Origin: Phycisphaerae bacterium
GTDB lineage: Bacteria > Planctomycetota > Phycisphaerae > UBA1845 > PWPN01
Reading direction: 5' to 3'
DNA: 11,614 nucleotides
NCBI GenBank assembly: GCA_026647385.1
Contig: JAPKGY010000029.1
Span: forward strand, 1-11,614
Shown here: piece after piece, positions 6,744 to 11,614 of the stretch
Position numbering within the stretch: the stretch's first letter is position 1
How the letters are laid out: each line of letters begins with the position of its first letter
Notes under the pieces: generated by a model
What the model was told of the DNA's origin: nothing
The model's database searches: none
The model's input: the letters and a program-made list of their open reading frames with translations, nothing else
Program-made: the position numbers and the translations under genes

Positions 6744-7577
6744 TTACTTGATCGACTCCATGATCCGATTGGTGATTTCCTGCACGAGCGCGTCCATCTG
6801 GCCGGCGGTCAGCGAACCGCTGGCGATGGCTTCCGCGGGGATCGCCGGGTGCGAACAGCCGCATCCCCCGTTGAAGCCGCGCCCGAACTCCGTGTTGACG
6901 CACAGATCGGCGTTGGTGATGCGCCGCGGATCCACGCCCATGCCGAACCTCTCCTTGAGATCGAGTAATTCCTCGACCTTGGGCTCGGTGATCCGCTCGA
7001 CGCCGCCGGCCTGCTTGGCCAGCAGCAGCATCTTGCAGTAGGCGTCCAGGATTTCCGTCCAGAAGTACGCCTGTTCGAGCGTCGCGCCCCACGAGACGGT
7101 GCCGTGATTCTTCAGGACCGTCACCTTGGAAGTCTTCACGAATGGCAGGATCGTATCGGCGAACGCCTGGCTGCCCGGCGTCTCGTAGACCGCGGTCGGC
7201 ACGATGCCGAGGAACACCTCGACCTCCGGCAGGATGCACGACGGGATTTCCTGCCCGGCGATCGAGAAGGCCGTCGCGTGCGGCGGGTGGCAGTGCACCA
7301 CCGCCTTGACCTCGGGGCATTCCTTGTAGATTTCCAGGTGCAGCAGCACCTCGCTCGTCCGCTTCTTTCTGCCCGCAATCTGCTTGCCAGTCATGTCCAC
7401 CGTGCAGATGTCGTCGGGCTTCAGAAAACCCTTCGACGTCAGCGTCGGCGTACACAACACGCGCTGGTCGTCGATCCGGCACGAGATGTTGCCGTCGTTG
7501 GCGGCGGCAAATCCCTTCGCGTAGACCCGACGGCCGATCTCACAGATTTCCTGCTTGAGTTTGAATTCATTCACCAT
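6744..7577 (-). CDS. Class II aldolase/adducin family (L-fuculose-/L-rhamnulose-1-phosphate aldolase type), BMC cargo
   Basis: A 277-residue zinc-dependent class II aldolase. By analogy with the characterised PVM compartments it should split L-fuculose- or L-rhamnulose-1-phosphate into DHAP and lactaldehyde. The family signature is complete: NDGNIS (27-32) for phosphate, SEVLLH with catalytic E76, HCHPPHA with zinc ligands H95 and H97, and KNHG with H158. After the domain, a stretch with C239 and C241 (GGCGCSHPA) leads to an amphipathic C-terminal helix, AGQMDALVQEITNRIMESIK (258-277). That tail fits an encapsulation peptide. ATG 7577 has AGGG about seven bases upstream. It lies between a BMC-P gene and the 410-residue protein on the same strand, and the gene order resembles the pvm cluster described in Planctopirus limnophila. 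Exact sugar specificity cannot be read from sequence. Confidence 0.9.
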   Translation of the reverse strand: MVNEFKLKQEICEIGRRVYAKGFAAANDGNISCRIDDQRVLCTPTLTSKGFLKPDDICTVDMTGKQIAGRKKRTSEVLLHLEIYKECPEVKAVVHCHPPHATAFSIAGQEIPSCILPEVEVFLGIVPTAVYETPGSQAFADTILPFVKTSKVTVLKNHGTVSWGATLEQAYFWTEILDAYCKMLLLAKQAGGVERITEPKVEELLDLKERFGMGVDPRRITNADLCVNTEFGRGFNGGCGCSHPAIPAEAIASGSLTAGQMDALVQEITNRIMESIK

Positions 7578-7600
7578 GACGTTTGCCCTGAAACAGAATC

Positions 7601-7619
7601 CCCCGCACCCGGCGCGGGG
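7601..7619 (-). promoter_or_regulatory. Perfect 6-bp GC hairpin in the BMC-P to aldolase spacer
   Basis: CCCCGC (7601-7606) and GCGGGG (7614-7619) form a perfect stem with a 7-base loop in the 52-base gap between the upstream BMC-P stop and the aldolase start. There is no U run, so it is not an intrinsic terminator. It could protect or process the mRNA, or tune the ratio of shell protein to enzyme. Confidence 0.4.
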
Positions 7620-7629
7620 CGTTGCCTCC

Positions 7630-7932
7630 TCACTGATCTCCGTACGTCACCTGATCGATCAGGCACGCGATATAGGCGTCGACCGCCACCCGATCCGGAT
7701 GGAACGGCATGGCCCCTTCGCGGCCTTCGCTGAAGCCGACGCGTTCGCCCAGCCCGGCACCCAACTCATCCCATGCGACCACCGGCTCGCTGCCGCCGGG
7801 TACATCCCTGCCCCCCGCCACCTGACGCAACGTCTCCGGGTCGTGCGGCTGGACGATCATCAGCCGTGCCCCGATGAACTTCGGGTCGCACACGCTCAGC
7901 GTGACCTTGCCGATCACCTCACCAATCCGCAC
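7630..7932 (-). CDS. BMC-P pentamer shell vertex protein (EutN/CcmL family), copy 3
   Basis: A 100-residue EutN/CcmL-family (PF03319) protein, which forms pentamers capping the vertices of microcompartment shells. The family pattern is clear: MRIGEVIGKVTLSVCDPKFI at the start, ARLMIVQPHD, VVAWDELGAGLGERVGFSEG (51-70) and VDAYIACLIDQV at the end. Residues 36-50 (TLRQVAGGRDVPGGS) form a longer variable loop than in the other two copies. It uses a GTG start (7932), supported by GGGAGG five bases upstream. Its first 14 bases overlap the end of the RpiB-like gene, implying translational coupling. Three divergent BMC-P genes in one operon is a hallmark of PVM-type loci. Confidence 0.93.
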   Translation of the reverse strand: MRIGEVIGKVTLSVCDPKFIGARLMIVQPHDPETLRQVAGGRDVPGGSEPVVAWDELGAGLGERVGFSEGREGAMPFHPDRVAVDAYIACLIDQVTYGDQ

Positions 7933-8527
7933 GACCGCCTCCCTGCTCGATCTCCGAAATCATCGCCGCGACCTCGGGCCGGGGCATCGTCCGTCCAGCC
8001 GCGAACCGGTCGACCATCTGCCGCATCAGGTAAGGCGTCTGGTGCGGGTACTCGATCACCAGCACGTTGATGCCCAGCTCCCGAACCGCCTCTTCCACCA
8101 TGGGCACGCACGCCCCGAGCGCCGCCCGGATGCCCGCGAATTTGTTCGCGACGCACGCCGCCACCGCCCCATCGCCCGCGAACACGACGCCCTTGCTCGC
8201 CTCGCCGCGGCGGATCCGGCTGCACAGCTTTCGCGTGGCCGCCGCCATCGCCCCCGCGCCGACCGTCGGCTCGATCACATCCACCAGTCCGCCCGCCCGG
8301 TCCAGCATGGTCCGCATCATTCGCAGTTCGGGCACCTTCGGGTCCATGACCACCGCGAGCGATCGACCCCGATTGTCCGGCGTATCCTGCCAGGTCACCG
8401 GGACCGCGTGCTCCTTGAACCAGTCCCGCGCCGCCGGCGTCACGAGCGAGCCCTTGGCCAGCACGATCGGCGTTTGCGACCGGAGCAGGTCGTCGAGCAT
8501 CTTCGCCGTGACCACAGGCCGACTCAT
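7919..8527 (-). CDS. RpiB/LacAB-like protein with BMC-type N-terminal segment and degenerate active site
   Basis: A 202-residue protein with two parts. Residues 1-45 (VTAKMLDDLLRSQTPIVLAK then GSLVTPAARDWFKEHAVPV) resemble the N-terminal segment of EutQ and EutT, where a similar ITP-AR motif occurs. Residues about 55-180 resemble the RpiB/LacAB sugar-phosphate isomerase fold, best seen at GVVFAGDGAVAACVANKFAG (113-132), which aligns without gaps to the RpiB segment GILICGTGIGMSIAANKVPG. The catalytic cysteine of that segment is alanine (A117) and the HND motif that follows in RpiB is ELGIN here, so isomerase activity is doubtful. The last 20 residues (RPEVAAMISEIEQGGGR) could be a targeting helix. 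ATG 8527 starts 13 bases after the upstream BMC-P stop, and the gene overlaps the next BMC-P. Presumably a compartment component of unknown role. Confidence 0.75.
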   Translation of the reverse strand: MSRPVVTAKMLDDLLRSQTPIVLAKGSLVTPAARDWFKEHAVPVTWQDTPDNRGRSLAVVMDPKVPELRMMRTMLDRAGGLVDVIEPTVGAGAMAAATRKLCSRIRRGEASKGVVFAGDGAVAACVANKFAGIRAALGACVPMVEEAVRELGINVLVIEYPHQTPYLMRQMVDRFAAGRTMPRPEVAAMISEIEQGGGRADW

Positions 8528-8540
8528 TCCCCGGGCCCTT

Positions 8541-8816
8541 TCACGCGATGTCCGTCAGTACTTTCCGCGAATCGTCGCAGATGCACATCGTCCACCAGCG
8601 GGCCGGAGAGGTCTCGTCGTTCACCATCTCCCTTCCATATATCCCGTCGCTCGACAGGACCACCACGTCGCCCGCATGAGCACCCAGTTTGTCCATCGCC
8701 AGCACCGGATCGTTCGAGGCCGCCCCGATCGGTTCGCACACCAGCAGCCGGGCGCCGCTCAGCGAGCGATGCTTCACCGTCGAGACCGCCTTGCCGACCA
8801 CGCGCGCCAGAATCAC
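8541..8816 (-). CDS. BMC-P pentamer shell vertex protein (EutN/CcmL family), copy 2
   Basis: A 91-residue EutN/CcmL protein. Family features are MILARVVGKAVSTVKHRSLS, then GARLLVCEPIGAASNDPVLA (20-39), DKLGAHAGDVVVLSSDG (42-58) and the final strand TMCICDDSRKVL. The SSDG stretch, and the segment after it with DETSPARWW (67-75), replace the QGSSAR seen in copy 1, so the loop near the pentamer pore differs. It begins with GTG (8816), with GGGAG nine bases upstream. It is followed after 13 bases by the RpiB-like gene and preceded by about 246 bases without a gene. Shell vertex function is established for the family. Confidence 0.92.
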   Translation of the reverse strand: MILARVVGKAVSTVKHRSLSGARLLVCEPIGAASNDPVLAMDKLGAHAGDVVVLSSDGIYGREMVNDETSPARWWTMCICDDSRKVLTDIA

Positions 8817-9062
8817 AAGCTCACGCTCCCTCAGCCGCCATGCATGCCGGCCTCGCCGAGGCGGAGTATGGAGAGTGGAGAATGGAGAAAGTCATCCTCG
8901 TGATCTCCGCTTCTTCCGCGTGGTCGTCGGCATGGCGACGATTTCGTTCCATTCCTTTGTCAATTTGCTCGACCGGCGGGCCGGCAGAAGCGCATTCCGC
9001 TCGATCCGCCGAATTCAGTGCAACGTTTCCCGCCCCTCGCGAAGCGCCAGGCTCGCCCTGTC
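8817..9062. other. 246-bp spacer between aldehyde dehydrogenase and BMC-P copy 2
   Basis: No gene is visible here on either strand. It contains a short GCCTC/GAGGC hairpin (8850-8862), a four-fold 7-bp repeat (8863-8890), and on the minus strand a consensus -35-like TTGACA (8963-8958) with no matching -10 box. It is wider than most gaps in this operon. Confidence 0.5.
8863..8890 (+). repeat. Four 7-bp tandem repeats, GGAGNNN type
   Basis: GGAGTAT, GGAGAGT, GGAGAAT and GGAGAAA follow one another without gaps. A related four-unit array in the opposite orientation lies at 10633-10660, on the other side of the aldehyde dehydrogenase gene. The 12 bases GAGAATGGAGAA (8878-8889) recur exactly there as the reverse complement. 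Confidence 0.65.
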
Positions 9063-10526
9063 TCACAGGATGCGTAGGTTTTCCACCATCACGCACCGCC
9101 GCATTCGCGTGAACGTCAGCGGGCTCGTGATCCCCTCACCGGTCGGCGACGCGATGCTGTAGCTCGGATACCCTTCGCCGCCGCCGCCGAGGCCCGCCAG
9201 GCAAGAGCCGTTCTTCACGAAAATCGTGGTATTCACCGCCTTGCCCATCCGGGTCATGTTCGAGACGTTCTGGGACCAGATAATCGCGGTGTGTCCGAAT
9301 CCGTGTTCGAACTTGACCGCCAGGGCGATCGCTTCATCAACGTCCCGGCACCGCGTGATCGGCAGAAACGGCATCATCTGTTCGCAGGGCAGCCACGGGC
9401 TGTTCACGTCCACTTCGCCGAACAGCAGTTGCGTCCCCGCCGGGACGCTGACGCCGATCGCCCGGGCCAGCACGTCCGGGTCCTTGCCGACGAACTTCTT
9501 GTTCGCCAGCCAATGGCCGCTCTTCTCGTCCTTCTGGATCGCCACCTGGGTGAGTGCGTTGATCTGGTCGGCGTTCAGCCGGAACGCGCCGTTGCGGCCC
9601 AAGGCATCCATCAGCCGGTCGGCCACGCCGGCGACCACGAATACCTCCTTCTCGCCGATGCACAGTACGTTGTTGTCAAAGGCCGCCCCTTCGATGATCC
9701 CCTTGGCGGCCTTCTCGATGTCCGCGGTCTCGTCGACGACCACCGGCGGATTGCCCGGCCCGGCGGCGATCGCCTTCTTCGGGCTCGCCATGGCTGCGTT
9801 CGCCACGCCCGGCCCGCCCGTCACGCACAACAACCGAATGTCCCGGTGATTGAAGATCTGGTTGGCGGACTCGATCGTCGGTTTCTCCAGCACGCAGATC
9901 AGGTTTTCCAGTCCGGTCTTGGCCTTGATCGCCCGGGAGAACCGCTGCGTCGCCAGGATGGCTGACTTGATCCCGTTCGGGTGCGCGTTGACCACCAGCG
10001 TGTTGCCCGCCGCGATCATCATGATCGCGTTGCACGCGAGCGTCGGGATCGAGTGGGTCACCGGCGTTATGACGCCGATCACGCCGTACGGCGCGTGCTC
10101 GGTCACGGTCAGGCCGTAATCGCCGCTGACCGCCTCGGTGGTGATCATCTCCATGCCGGGGATCGTTCGCCCCACCCCCGTCAGCTTGGCGATCTTGTGG
10201 TCCAGCCGCCCGATGCCGGTCTCATCCAGCTCGTACTGGGCCAGCTCCTCCGCCTGCTGGATGACGATGTCGCGGATACACTGGATGGCTTCGCCGCGCA
10301 GCTTCAGCGTGGCTGCCTGCAGCCGCTGCTGAGCGACTTTCGCCGCCGCCACGGCCTCGTCCACCGTCTGAAAGACTCCGTCCACGCCGGAAACGCCGCG
10401 GGCTTCAGCGCTCGTCGGCGAGGCGACCCGCGCGGCCTCTCCGTTCCCGGCGACACTCACCTGCAGCCGTTTCAGGACCTCGTTGACCACGTCACGGATC
10501 AAAGTGTCGTTGATGGCCGTGCTCAT
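9063..10526 (-). CDS. CoA-acylating aldehyde dehydrogenase (PduP/EutE type) with N-terminal encapsulation peptide
   Basis: A 487-residue aldehyde dehydrogenase-superfamily enzyme of the CoA-acylating type found in BMCs. Here it probably oxidises lactaldehyde to lactyl-CoA with NAD+. The N-terminus INDTLIRDVVNEVLKRLQ (5-22) is a classic amphipathic encapsulation peptide, followed by a variable Ala/Gly/Ser linker (23-50). The catalytic domain shows APYGVIGVITPVTHSIPTLA (145-164), NTLVVNAHPNG (175-185), VTGGPGVANAAMASPKKAIA (235-254), and nucleophile C289 in FDNNVLCIGEKEVFVV. ATG 10526 is chosen because GGAG lies eight bases upstream and it puts the targeting helix at the very N-terminus; an in-frame ATG at 10574 would add 16 unrelated residues. 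It sits between BMC-P copies 1 and 2, with wide spacers on both sides. Confidence 0.95.
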   Translation of the reverse strand: MSTAINDTLIRDVVNEVLKRLQVSVAGNGEAARVASPTSAEARGVSGVDGVFQTVDEAVAAAKVAQQRLQAATLKLRGEAIQCIRDIVIQQAEELAQYELDETGIGRLDHKIAKLTGVGRTIPGMEMITTEAVSGDYGLTVTEHAPYGVIGVITPVTHSIPTLACNAIMMIAAGNTLVVNAHPNGIKSAILATQRFSRAIKAKTGLENLICVLEKPTIESANQIFNHRDIRLLCVTGGPGVANAAMASPKKAIAAGPGNPPVVVDETADIEKAAKGIIEGAAFDNNVLCIGEKEVFVVAGVADRLMDALGRNGAFRLNADQINALTQVAIQKDEKSGHWLANKKFVGKDPDVLARAIGVSVPAGTQLLFGEVDVNSPWLPCEQMMPFLPITRCRDVDEAIALAVKFEHGFGHTAIIWSQNVSNMTRMGKAVNTTIFVKNGSCLAGLGGGGEGYPSYSIASPTGEGITSPLTFTRMRRCVMVENLRIL

Positions 10527-10729
10527 TATTCTCGCTCCAAACGTTCCTTCGGTTTCAACCGGGCTCGCCTCCAAATCGCAAGACCAAGCAACCTACTCAC
10601 GATTCAGATCACGCGGCGAAACCCGCCGAACCTTTCTCGATTCTCCATTCTCACTTCTCAACCATATCCGTCCACGTCCCGCCATACCGAAATGCGCCGG
10701 TATTGAACTCCTTCGCGCACTTCCAGCCA
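10527..10729. other. 203-bp spacer between BMC-P copy 1 and aldehyde dehydrogenase
   Basis: No gene is visible. The spacer contains the inverted heptamer array (10633-10660) and, on the minus strand, short stem candidates such as CGGT/ACCG just upstream of the dehydrogenase ribosome site. I find no convincing internal promoter. Confidence 0.5.
10633..10660 (-). repeat. Four 7-bp tandem repeats, inverted relative to 8863-8890
   Basis: On the minus strand the array reads TGAGAAG, TGAGAAT, GGAGAAT, CGAGAAA, each unit fitting NGAGAAN. It is the same class of heptamer repeat as 8863-8890 but in the opposite orientation, so the aldehyde dehydrogenase gene is bounded by inverted short arrays. Confidence 0.65.
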
Positions 10730-11038
10730 CTACCTTTTCTTGTAGATTTCCCTGCTGCCGGCCTGGATCGCGTCGATGATCCCGACGACCACCGCGTCGG
10801 TCGGCATGTTCTTGGTTGATTCGGTCAGCCGGGCCGAACTGCCCTGGGTCACCAGTACGAGGTCGCCCTCGCCGGCGCCGAGCATGTCGATCGCCACCGC
10901 CACCCGGCCGGTGTCGACGACCTCCCCGGGCGAATCGCCCTTGACCGTCATCGCCTTGATCAGCAACAGCTTGCTGCCGACGACCGTATCGATCTTCTGC
11001 GTCGATACCACGCTTCCGCTCACCTTGCCGATGAACAT
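10730..11038 (-). CDS. BMC-P pentamer shell vertex protein (EutN/CcmL family), copy 1
   Basis: A 102-residue EutN/CcmL protein and the most canonical of the three copies. It has MFIGKVSGSVVSTQKIDTVV, then GSKLLLIKAM, VAVAIDMLGAGEGDLVLVTQ (47-66), the conserved GSSAR after it, and AVVVGIIDAIQAGSREIYKK at the end. The LGAGEGDxVLVTQGSSAR block lines the pentamer in known EutN/CcmL structures. ATG 11038 is chosen because GGAGAG lies six bases upstream and the family begins at this methionine; an in-frame upstream start would add 20 unrelated residues. It follows the BMC-H gene by 135 bases that hold two hairpins. Function as a shell vertex is secure by family. Confidence 0.95.
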   Translation of the reverse strand: MFIGKVSGSVVSTQKIDTVVGSKLLLIKAMTVKGDSPGEVVDTGRVAVAIDMLGAGEGDLVLVTQGSSARLTESTKNMPTDAVVVGIIDAIQAGSREIYKKR

Positions 11039-11064
11039 GACCGTCTCTCCAAGCCGCCCCAACG

Positions 11065-11090
11065 AGCCGCGGACTTCAATCCGCGCGGCT
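11065..11090 (-). promoter_or_regulatory. GC-rich hairpin upstream of BMC-P copy 1
   Basis: AGCCGCGGA (11065-11073) pairs with TCCGCGCGGCT (11080-11090), giving nine base pairs with a two-base bulge and a 6-base loop. It lies in the BMC-H to BMC-P spacer, 26 bases before the BMC-P start. No U run follows, so mRNA processing or stability is more likely than termination. Confidence 0.45.
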
Positions 11091-11098
11091 TTGTCCAC

Positions 11099-11164
11099 GC
11101 GTTTGACCGCTCGCAGCGAAACAACGGGATTCGCCCCGCACGGCGCTCGCTCGCGGTCAAACGC
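11099..11164 (-). promoter_or_regulatory. 12-bp perfect inverted repeat just downstream of BMC-H
   Basis: GCGTTTGACCGC (11099-11110) is the exact inverse complement of GCGGTCAAACGC (11153-11164), with further partial pairing inside (AGCG/CGCT). On the transcript it begins nine bases after the BMC-H stop. It lacks a U tract. A 3' hairpin at this place would be expected to stabilise or partly terminate the BMC-H message, which would fit the need for many hexamers and few pentamers. Confidence 0.55.
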
Positions 11165-11173
11165 TCACCGGGT

Positions 11174-11446
11174 TCAGCGCGGGATGACCTTGTCGACCTC
11201 ACCGTGCGGACGGGCGATCACATTGACGCTGACAACCTCGCCGACCTTGGCGGCCGCCGCCGCTCCGGCGTCGACCGCCGCCTTGACAGCCGCCACGTCG
11301 CCGGTCAGAACGACCGACACCAGCGCCGAACCCACCTGCTTCCACCCGCGGTAGTGGACGTTCGCCGCTTTCAGCGCCGCATCCGTCGCCTCGACCAGGG
11401 CCACCATCCCGCGCGTTTCGATCATTCCAATCGCTTCCTGGGCCAT
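11174..11446 (-). CDS. BMC-H hexamer shell protein (PduA/CcmK type)
   Basis: A 90-residue single BMC-domain protein (PF00936) that forms the hexagonal facet tiles of the compartment shell. The family pattern is nearly complete: EAIGMIETRGMVALVEATDA (4-23), the conserved lysine K26, the pore-strand region GWKQVGSALVSVV (34-46), TGDVAAVKAAVDAGAAAAAK (48-67), and VVSVNVIARPHGEVDKVIP to the end. The usual pore loop of such proteins is small and Gly-rich; here it reads QVGSA, preceded by a bulky W35. ATG 11446 has AGGAG eight bases upstream. It is the first complete gene of the operon in this window. PVM loci usually have two BMC-H genes, so a second copy may lie beyond the right edge. Confidence 0.97.
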   Translation of the reverse strand: MAQEAIGMIETRGMVALVEATDAALKAANVHYRGWKQVGSALVSVVLTGDVAAVKAAVDAGAAAAAKVGEVVSVNVIARPHGEVDKVIPR

Positions 11447-11612
11447 TGCCGTCACTCCTGTCTTTCCGGGCCTCGTCGGCCTCCGGATACCGCGCCGCTG
11501 GCAGCGGACGTAGCCGCGGCCGCTCCTCGGCGACTTTCGCGGCGCGCAGCGCGTTGGCGCCGACGCAAACCTCGGCGACGAAGCGGGCCCATGCCGCTTC
11601 GTCGGCAAACTC
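11447..11612 (-). CDS. C-terminal part of an unrecognised upstream operon gene (partial)
   Basis: From the right edge, one minus-strand frame has strongly coding-like composition (G or C in most third positions) and reads EFADEAAWARFVAEVCVGAN, then ALRAAKVAEERPRLRPLPAA, then RYPEADEARKD. I do not recognise the protein; by position it would be another BMC-operon gene. Oddly, this frame has no stop before the BMC-H start. The only stop placed as expected is a TGA at 11454-11452, overlapping the BMC-H ribosome site but in a different frame. Either a frameshift lies in this stretch or the coding part ends by overlapping BMC-H. The exact 3' end is therefore uncertain. Confidence 0.35.
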
Positions 11613-11614
11613 GT

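Noticed and set aside
5756..6751. 331-codon plus-strand frame opposite the 410-residue protein
   Set aside because: It is rich in Arg, Val and Leu, has no ribosome site and is antisense to a gene with clear conserved features.
6703..7482. 259-codon minus-strand frame overlapping the class II aldolase
   Set aside because: It is a same-strand frame shadow of the aldolase, whose zinc and phosphate motifs lie in the other frame.
8941..8963. Consensus-like TTGACA on the minus strand upstream of BMC-P copy 2
   Set aside because: No -10 box occurs at 15-19 bp spacing, so it is not called as a promoter.
7874..9112. 412-codon plus-strand open frame
   Set aside because: It is antisense to the RpiB-like and BMC-P genes, with Arg/Pro/His-rich composition typical of a shadow frame in GC-rich DNA, and has no family resemblance.

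Overview
This 11.6 kb GC-rich window most likely comes from a planctomycete or a close PVC relative. It carries an iduronate-type sulfatase and most of a bacterial microcompartment (BMC) locus of the Planctomycetes/Verrucomicrobia (PVM) type. That type is characterised by several pentamer (BMC-P) genes, no visible trimer gene, a class II aldolase and a CoA-acylating aldehyde dehydrogenase. PVM compartments are known for L-fucose/L-rhamnose breakdown through lactaldehyde.

Left edge (1-500): the 5' ends of two unrelated broken genes meet at one point near 177-184. One is methionyl-tRNA synthetase (minus strand), cut just after its HIGH signature. The other is a YhcH/YjgK-family sugar protein (plus strand), missing about its first 45 residues. 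This is either a rearrangement or an assembly join. A REP-like inverted-repeat element (504-615) follows.

Plus-strand block (673-4898): a two-domain GNAT acetyltransferase, about 545 bp without a convincing gene, tRNA-Phe(GAA), a secreted sulfatase, and the tightly packed yjbQ and ruvX. A long, nearly complementary inverted repeat starts directly after ruvX. A convergent 70-residue membrane protein with a good promoter and ribosome site follows, then a second REP-like element (5351-5456).

Minus-strand BMC operon (11614 down to 5468): in transcription order, an unrecognised partial gene, BMC-H shell protein, BMC-P, aldehyde dehydrogenase, BMC-P, an RpiB/LacAB-like protein with degenerate active-site residues, BMC-P, class II aldolase, and a 410-residue TIM-barrel-aldolase-like protein. 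The dehydrogenase (N-terminus), the class II aldolase (C-terminus) and the 410-residue protein (C-terminus) each carry a short amphipathic helix behind a linker, the pattern of encapsulation peptides, so all three look like lumen cargo. Proposed flow: fuculose-/rhamnulose-1-phosphate is cleaved to DHAP and lactaldehyde inside the shell, and lactaldehyde is oxidised to lactyl-CoA. A phosphotransacylase, an acetate kinase and a second BMC-H would be expected beyond the right edge but are not seen.

The least explained parts are the 410-residue putative cargo protein, the RpiB-like protein with a BMC-type N-terminal segment, the hairpin between BMC-H and BMC-P, and the heptamer repeats in opposite orientation on either side of the dehydrogenase gene.
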